A DNA stretch of 64,000 bases from CALLCD01 sp039817885 (GTDB taxonomy: Bacteria; Pseudomonadota; Alphaproteobacteria; Caulobacterales; Hyphomonadaceae), in the NCBI GenBank assembly GCA_039817885.1, contig JBCBUY010000006.1, positions 1 through 64,000 of the forward strand, written 5' to 3'. Below, piece by piece: positions 58,959 through 64,000 of this stretch. Position numbers and translations under genes: made by a program. The notes below the pieces were generated by a model that worked only from the letters and a program-made list of their open reading frames with translations, was not told where the DNA came from and made no database searches. Every line of letters begins with the position of its first letter. Positions within the stretch are counted from its first letter, which is position 1.

Positions 58959-60413
58959 CTAAGCGGCGGCTTGTTCCGATCCGGAACCGGCGGTCTTTAG
59001 TCGTTCCTCGACCTTCGCGAGCGCTTTGCGGCATTGGCGCTGATAGCGTTTACCGTTCAGCTTTAGGTCCATGATCAGAAGCCCCCGGCGCGGCAGCGGG
59101 AACCACCGATCGATATCCAATCCACAGCTGAGGAGATCCGGTACCGGAATCGTATTCAGGAAGGTGATGTGATTGAGCAAAGAAAGAGACACAGCTGTCA
59201 TATGCAATAGACGTTTATCTTCGCCCATCATGCCAGTTAAATCGACCGAGTGGACATCTGTCTTTGCAAGTTTGCCCGTTAGAAAAAGCTGGGTCAGGAA
59301 AAACGCGCCAGCGGCGGGCAAGAAGAACACGGCAGATCGAGGTGTGATGGAGAGGGTCCGTCCTCCCTCAGATAGGAACGGGACCTTCTCGCGCGCGCGC
59401 CGCATGACATAGCCGGTACAATTCACAATGAGACTCCCCGCTGGGATCTCGCGCGATGCGCCGCTGCGAAGTTTCAATTGCGGACCATTGTCCGTGTCGA
59501 CCACATCATCGAGATAGTCTTCAACGATCTCTGACAGGTGATACTCGGCGGTCTTCAGCTCTTCTTCTGAGAGATACGCAAATAGGTGACCGAGGCCCGT
59601 ACCGTTCAGGCTGATGGCATAGGTGTCGTGAAAATATCTATAGGCGTCGTCTTCATTTGTGCCGTCAAACTCCATCGCCACATTGCGAAAGGAACGCACA
59701 AACAAATCGCCTTCAATCCATCGACTAAGGCCCTTGGGATGTGCGCTTTCACGCCTAGTGAAGGACACGCCTTTACCATTGATCAGAACTGTCTTTCGGT
59801 TCGGCGCAACGGTTGCTAGCCAGCCGATCGTATCGATACCCGTCTTGCCGCCACCGACGACAAAGATCGGCGCGTCGCTTTCTGAGTAGATATGGTCCTT
59901 CAGAGCTTCGGGCGTCGTCGAAACAATAGTGGAACTGGAAAGCGGAAGCGGTTCCGAAATAGGGATATCCGATGCGGAGGCATCAATGAACTGATCCGCC
60001 CGAATGATGACCGGACCCCCATCACCGTCAAGTGGCTTGCAGGTGATCTCGACACTGTCCTCCGTTTCTTCCGCGCTCACCATTTCATGACGATAGAACT
60101 CGGTAAGATCGGTCCGCTTACTCAGGCGGTCTCTGCAACTGATCAGGTGCTCGTTGACCTCAGCCCCCGTCGGAAGATATGCCGGCGGGCGAGTAGGCTC
60201 CCATGGAAGATTGCCAACGGTGAACATCCGGTGAGGTTGGTGCAGGCGCACATGGTCATAAGTATTGTTCCACATGCCGCCCGGACCAACGTTGCGGTCG
60301 ATCAAGACAATCTTCTCGCCGCGCTTCAGCTTATCTGTGGCAACAAAAAGAGCGTTCAGTCCCGATAATCCAGCGCCCACAATACAGAGCTTGCACGTCA
60401 AGGCCGTCGACAT
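58959..60413 (-). CDS. FAD/NAD(P)-dependent monooxygenase-like oxidoreductase
   Basis: The 484-residue flavoprotein has an N-terminal FAD Rossmann motif VGAGLSGLNAL (about 12-22) with GPGGMWNNTYDHVRLHQP following. A second nucleotide-binding motif VVGGGKTGIDTIGWL lies near 188-202. The NCTGYVMRR segment returns to the FAD domain. It resembles flavin monooxygenases of the FMO/BVMO type, but the BVMO fingerprint is not evident. The substrate is unknown. Confidence 0.85.
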   Translation of the reverse strand: MSTALTCKLCIVGAGLSGLNALFVATDKLKRGEKIVLIDRNVGPGGMWNNTYDHVRLHQPHRMFTVGNLPWEPTRPPAYLPTGAEVNEHLISCRDRLSKRTDLTEFYRHEMVSAEETEDSVEITCKPLDGDGGPVIIRADQFIDASASDIPISEPLPLSSSTIVSTTPEALKDHIYSESDAPIFVVGGGKTGIDTIGWLATVAPNRKTVLINGKGVSFTRRESAHPKGLSRWIEGDLFVRSFRNVAMEFDGTNEDDAYRYFHDTYAISLNGTGLGHLFAYLSEEELKTAEYHLSEIVEDYLDDVVDTDNGPQLKLRSGASREIPAGSLIVNCTGYVMRRAREKVPFLSEGGRTLSITPRSAVFFLPAAGAFFLTQLFLTGKLAKTDVHSVDLTGMMGEDKRLLHMTAVSLSLLNHITFLNTIPVPDLLSCGLDIDRWFPLPRRGLLIMDLKLNGKRYQRQCRKALAKVEERLKTAGSGSEQAAA

Positions 60414-60442
60414 GGCTTTCCCCTCTACTTGAGATCAATATG

Positions 60443-60458
60443 CTAGGGGGGGACCTAG
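60443..60458. promoter_or_regulatory. Short dyad CTAGG-N6-CCTAG
   Basis: Perfect 5-bp inverted arms lie about 30 bp upstream of the monooxygenase start, with a G-rich centre. This is weak evidence for an operator. Confidence 0.22.
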
Positions 60459-60501
60459 TTGAAAAGCAAGCAATGGCAACAGCGAGGGGAATTTATTGCC
60501 G

Positions 60502-62478
60502 CTAGGCGCTCTTGAGTTGCTCGCCAGTGGATAGGGGCTGCGCGCCGTATGAGATGTCCGGGTTTTGCAGAAATGTCATCAGGTCGTCCTGGTTGAAGAT
60601 CGCCGCATAGTACAGGCCCTGGGCAAACCGGCAGCCCATGGATTTCAGAGCTTTGTGCTGTTCATCTGTCTCTACTCCCTCAGCAACGACAACTTTGCCA
60701 AGGGCCCGTGCAAGCTGAAGGGATGCGTTCACGATCAGCGCATTGCTGTCATCGTGTAGGTTCTGAATGAAGTGGCAGTCGATTTTGAGCGTTTCAACGG
60801 GAAGCGACTGAAGATAGCTGAGCGATGAATACCCGCGGCCGAAATCGTCCATTGTTATCGAAACGCCCATATCGCTGAGATGAGCAAGTGTTCCCGCCGT
60901 TTTGTCCGGATCTGAGATCAAAACCGATTCTGTAATTTCAAGCTCCAGCCGGCTTGGTGGCAGATTGGCCGCCTCCAGGGCCATGCGAACATTGTCCACA
61001 TAATCGGATCGGCCAAGTTGGATCGGCGAGACATTTACCGCAACGCGAAGGGGCCGAGATCCCGGCATATCGGGCCACTGGGCAGCGTCCCGGCAGGCTT
61101 TGCGGAGCATCTGTTCTCCCAATTCATCGATCAGACCGCATTCTTCGGCAACCATAATGAACTCGCTGGCGGCAACAGGTCCGAGCTGATCGTCCTGCCA
61201 CCGGGCCAAAGCCTCCAGGGCGACCACTTGTCCGGTCTGAAGATCAAGCTTTGGTTGATAGTGCGGGATCACATCGCCGTTTTGCAGCGCAAGCCTCAAC
61301 CGCTGCTGAACCAGCAAACGCCGGCGAAGTTGATCGCCCATTGCTCTCTTATAATCGCAGGACCGGTTACGCCCCAGCTTCTTGGCCGCGTACAAGGCTA
61401 GGTCTGCGCGGGTGAGCAGGTCCTCAGCTGACTGGGCGTCCTCCGGAAATCGCGCCCGGCCGACGGAGCAGGATATGTTGAGGTTGAGTTCGCCAAGTTC
61501 GAAGGCGGTCGCGAACAAGCCAACAAACACATCGCCGGTCAGGGAGGGGCGATTGTGACCGGCAAGTATCAGAAATTCGTCACCCCCCAAACGGGCAATC
61601 ATGTGGGCCTCGCCAACAATTCCGCGCAGACGCTTGGCGATTTCCCTCAAAAGAGCATCCCCGATGGAATGCCCATAAACGTCATTGATGTCTTTGAACT
61701 TGTCGAGATCCAGAAGAAACACATCGCAGACATCGCTATCGATATTGAGATTCTTCAATTTCTCATTAGCCGCCAGCCGATTGTGAAGTCCGGTAAGACC
61801 ATCAATTCTGGCCGCCTCTTCGGTTCGGCGCAGAAGCCGTCTCAGAGCCAGGTCAATCCGATAATGGTGGCCTACCATGGCCGCAGTGGTGAAGGTGAGC
61901 GAGGCAGAGACGATGGCAAGCATCATCGCCCTCGAGATTAATTCTGCCGGATGTATGCCGACCTGTGGTCCGAACCAGAGCAGGCAGATGATTGCAAGAA
62001 CGTTCGCAACACCAGCGAGGATGATATCCCGGACGCCAAGCAACAACCCGGCACCGACGGGCAGAAGGAGCAACAATGGGCTGGTGTGGTGTGGCAGCCC
62101 GCCTGAAACAACGAGGTCCGCCCAGAGTGCGGCTGAAGCGACAGCCATCCAGATCTGCGTATGGCGATTGATGCACACGCCGCGCTTGGCCAATCGGAGG
62201 CTGTAGGCAAAGGTGAGGACGGCCACGACACCTAAGGCAAAGTGTATGACCCCGCCCCACATACCTTCGACAAAGAGCTCAATTGTGCTGACCGTGCCGG
62301 TAATGGCAATTGCCAGAACATTGCCCGTGATCAGTCGCCGTCGTTGCGTTTCTGTCCGCGAGGAGATGTATTCATCGTCCTCGGTTCGAAACGAACTGGC
62401 CAGTCTTTGAATCCAAAATGCCACTAAACCGCCACCCAACTCTCTGTGGAAAATAGCGGAAACGAGCGAAGGTTCCAT
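60502..62478 (-). CDS. Membrane GGDEF-EAL cyclic-di-GMP enzyme
   Basis: The 658-residue protein has about five to six membrane segments in residues 50-200, then a diguanylate cyclase domain with GGDEF at 298-302 (ARLGGDEFLIL), then an EAL phosphodiesterase domain starting near 390 with EAL at 422-424. Other EAL residues are intact: NVSPIQLG, ELEITESVL, TMDDFGRGYSSL and AEGVET. The inhibitory RxxD site before GGDEF is absent, so the cyclase part should lack product inhibition. The net activity is unknown. Confidence 0.93.
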   Translation of the reverse strand: MEPSLVSAIFHRELGGGLVAFWIQRLASSFRTEDDEYISSRTETQRRRLITGNVLAIAITGTVSTIELFVEGMWGGVIHFALGVVAVLTFAYSLRLAKRGVCINRHTQIWMAVASAALWADLVVSGGLPHHTSPLLLLLPVGAGLLLGVRDIILAGVANVLAIICLLWFGPQVGIHPAELISRAMMLAIVSASLTFTTAAMVGHHYRIDLALRRLLRRTEEAARIDGLTGLHNRLAANEKLKNLNIDSDVCDVFLLDLDKFKDINDVYGHSIGDALLREIAKRLRGIVGEAHMIARLGGDEFLILAGHNRPSLTGDVFVGLFATAFELGELNLNISCSVGRARFPEDAQSAEDLLTRADLALYAAKKLGRNRSCDYKRAMGDQLRRRLLVQQRLRLALQNGDVIPHYQPKLDLQTGQVVALEALARWQDDQLGPVAASEFIMVAEECGLIDELGEQMLRKACRDAAQWPDMPGSRPLRVAVNVSPIQLGRSDYVDNVRMALEAANLPPSRLELEITESVLISDPDKTAGTLAHLSDMGVSITMDDFGRGYSSLSYLQSLPVETLKIDCHFIQNLHDDSNALIVNASLQLARALGKVVVAEGVETDEQHKALKSMGCRFAQGLYYAAIFNQDDLMTFLQNPDISYGAQPLSTGEQLKSA

Positions 62479-62532
62479 TTACGGACGCTCGGGAAGTTAT
62501 TGATTTTGTAAAGGTTTTAGCAAGGTAAGATT

Positions 62533-62547
62533 GACCGCTCAGCGGTC
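62533..62547 (-). terminator. Hairpin after ruvX, weak terminator candidate
   Basis: GACCGC-TCA-GCGGTC forms a 6-bp stem with a 3-nt loop between the ruvX stop and the GGDEF-EAL start on the minus strand. The following bases on that strand read AATCTT, a poor U-run. Confidence 0.35.
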
Positions 62548-62563
62548 CGTCCAAACGTTTTGC

Positions 62564-63019
62564 TCAGCTTGAATTTGCCAAGCGATCAATAGCTGTTTGC
62601 AAGATGACGGCAGCGGCTGAGGCATCAATGAGTTCGGCCCGCCGGGCGCGGGAGAGGTCTGCCTCCAGCATAGCGCGCTCGGCTTCTGCTGAAGACATAC
62701 GCTCATCCTGGAAGGCGATTGGAATGTCTCGCGTCTTCAGGACATTCCGCGCAAACGCCCTCGCAGATTGAGCGCGGGGACCCTCAGATCCATCCATATT
62801 CAGCGGCAGACCGATCACGAGACCAGCCGCAACGCGCGCATCATATTCAGCAAACAGCGCCTCAAGGTCCGCGCTCAGTTTGGAGCGGGTGATGGTTTTG
62901 ACGGGCGAGGCAATCAAGCGAAGGGCATCGCAGGCTGCAAGTCCGAGGGTTTTCGAACCGGGGTCAATGCCGATAAGGGCCCCGGCTTCCGGAAGGTCTG
63001 AGAGGTCAACAATGGCCAT
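62564..63019 (-). CDS. ruvX: Putative Holliday junction resolvase RuvX (YqgF)
   Basis: The 151-residue RNase H-fold protein has IGIDPGSKTLGLAACD at the N-terminus (catalytic Asp in GIDPG), VIGLPLNMDGSEGPRA in the middle, and DERMSSAEAERAML plus DASAAAVILQTAID at the end, all YqgF/RuvX hallmarks. It acts in rRNA processing or recombination in other bacteria. It is divergent from gatC. Confidence 0.94.
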   Translation of the reverse strand: MAIVDLSDLPEAGALIGIDPGSKTLGLAACDALRLIASPVKTITRSKLSADLEALFAEYDARVAAGLVIGLPLNMDGSEGPRAQSARAFARNVLKTRDIPIAFQDERMSSAEAERAMLEADLSRARRAELIDASAAAVILQTAIDRLANSS

Positions 63020-63100
63020 TGCGGCCTCTTAGCTGTTTCAATGCTTGATCGCCAGCGCTGCCCGGCGTATCGCGATGCATTCGAACAATGGAGACCTCGA

Positions 63101-63388
63101 ATGAGCGTCACAAGAGATGATGTGAAAAAGGTTGCGCGGCTGTCGCGTATTGCTGTGGATGATAGCCGGCTCGATGACTTGGCAGGTGAACTGAGCGGTA
63201 TTCTCAATTGGATTGAACAACTGAATGAGGTCGATATCGACGGCGTTGAACCCATGACATCCGTCGTCGCGGCGCGATTGCCCATGCGGGACGATGAGGT
63301 GACGGATGGCGACAAAGTGGACGACGTGCTCGCCAACGCGCCAAAATCCGAGGATGGGTTTTTCGTTGTGCCGCGTTCGGTCGAATAG
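63101..63388 (+). CDS. gatC: Glutamyl/aspartyl-tRNA amidotransferase subunit C
   Basis: The 95-residue subunit stabilises GatA in the tRNA-dependent transamidation of Glu-tRNA(Gln) or Asp-tRNA(Asn). Typical stretches are VKKVARLSRIAV, LNWIEQLNEVDIDGVEPMTS and the C-terminal DGFFVVPRSVE. The frame opens at 63041, but ATG 63101 with GGAG upstream gives the standard MSVTRDDV start. gatA follows after 9 bp. Confidence 0.95.
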   Translation: MSVTRDDVKKVARLSRIAVDDSRLDDLAGELSGILNWIEQLNEVDIDGVEPMTSVVAARLPMRDDEVTDGDKVDDVLANAPKSEDGFFVVPRSVE

Positions 63389-63397
63389 GGGAAGAAT

Positions 63398-64000
63398 ATG
63401 ACGGAGCTCACCCAACTCACCCTCGCGGCAGCCTTGGATGGTCTTGAAAAAAAGTCGTTTTCCTCGCGAGAGCTGACAGAGGCCTTTATTGGTCTGATCG
63501 AGTCCGCCAATCCGCAACTGAACGCCTATGTGGTGCAGACGCCGGAAAAAGCGCTGGAGATGGCCGAGGCCTCAGATACGCGCCGCGCGAAAGGCGCAGC
63601 TGGCAAGCTCGACGGTGCACCCCTGGGGATCAAGGATCTGTACTGCACCAAAGGTGTGCGCACGACGGCGTGTTCGTCGATCCTTGGCGCATTCACACCA
63701 ACCTATGAGTCCACCGTCACCCAGAACCTCTGGAACCAGGGCGCGGTTATGCTCGGCAAGCTCAATATGGATGAGTTCGCCATGGGCTCATCAAATGAAA
63801 CATCGGCCTTTGGCTCAGTCGCCAATCCATGGCGGCGGAACGATGGGGCCAACGCAACCCTGACGCCAGGTGGCTCGTCCGGCGGATCAGCCTCCGCTGT
63901 GGCGGCAGATCTATGCCTGGGAGCAACGGCGTCAGATACCGGCGGGTCCATTCGCCAGCCAGCGGCATTTACCGGAACCGTCGGCATCAAGCCGACCTAT
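63398..64000 (+). CDS. gatA: Glutamyl/aspartyl-tRNA amidotransferase subunit A (partial)
   Basis: The first 201 residues are present and the gene runs off the right edge. The amidase-signature residues visible are Lys79 (PLGIKDLYCTKG), the cis-Ser region TPGGSSGGSASA (Ser160/161) and the nucleophile Ser184 in DTGGSIRQPA. It releases ammonia from glutamine for transfer by GatB. It forms an operon with gatC. Confidence 0.96.
   Translation, partial: MTELTQLTLAAALDGLEKKSFSSRELTEAFIGLIESANPQLNAYVVQTPEKALEMAEASDTRRAKGAAGKLDGAPLGIKDLYCTKGVRTTACSSILGAFTPTYESTVTQNLWNQGAVMLGKLNMDEFAMGSSNETSAFGSVANPWRRNDGANATLTPGGSSGGSASAVAADLCLGATASDTGGSIRQPAAFTGTVGIKPTY

Noticed and set aside
1..64000. CRISPR array, tRNA or rRNA gene
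   Set aside because: No regularly spaced repeats and no cloverleaf or rRNA-like segment was seen while reading the intergenic regions.

Overview
The window is a stretch of alphaproteobacterial chromosome. The evidence is a complete Rhodobacter-type gene transfer agent (GTA) cluster, the ccmI-ccmE-ccmF-ccmH / Do protease / two-component / glnE block typical of the class, pyrB-pyrC close to ruvX and gatC-gatA, an Oar-like TonB receptor, and paired methylmalonyl-CoA mutase subunits. The gene style points to Caulobacterales, Maricaulales or Parvularculales (Hyphomonas-like), but the genus cannot be fixed from sequence alone. Coding density is very high, many starts overlap stops as ATGA, and several convergent neighbours overlap at their 3' ends. 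I saw no rRNA, tRNA, CRISPR array or intact insertion sequence.

Layout. 1-269 (-): N-terminus of a class A penicillin-binding protein. 514-12774 (+): GTA structural cluster in canonical order: small terminase candidate, TerL, portal, g3.5, protease, capsid, adaptor, terminator, tail tube, chaperones, tape measure, distal tail, hub, peptidase, megatron. 12842-19711 (+): DnaJ-like protein, PepSY/response regulator/histidine kinase module, then ccmI, ccmE, ccmF, ccmH. 19775-27482 (+): hydrolase-OsmC fusion, Do protease, second two-component pair, glnE. 27468-31926 (-): mutA, mutB and a GFA-domain gene. 32071-37810: nitronate monooxygenase, lipoprotein penicillin-acylase homologue, and an HxlR/SDR/isomerase regulon. 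37824-41186: lipid genes (desaturase, acyl-CoA ligase) and small membrane proteins. 41508-48552: TonB receptor, frmA-type dehydrogenase, VOC, GFA, SRPBCC and SOUL proteins. 48714-50479: TPR-like protein, then an M15 endolysin and 3-TM holin that look like the GTA lysis pair. 50469-64000: S41-like protease, bciA-like reductase, putA, pyrC-like, pyrB, flavin monooxygenase, GGDEF-EAL protein, ruvX, gatC, gatA (cut by the window edge).

The strongest points for a second look are these. The GTA appears structurally reduced: a hub protein with an internal deletion, a very short tape measure and no g7 stopper. Its capsid gene is bracketed by RNA hairpins. Its probable lysis genes sit about 37 kb downstream. 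A three-copy 19-bp dyad links an HxlR repressor to a divergent isomerase and to an SDR that has lost its catalytic Tyr and Lys. A BciA-like 8-vinyl reductase stands with no other pigment gene in view. The PyrC homologue lacks nearly all metal ligands.
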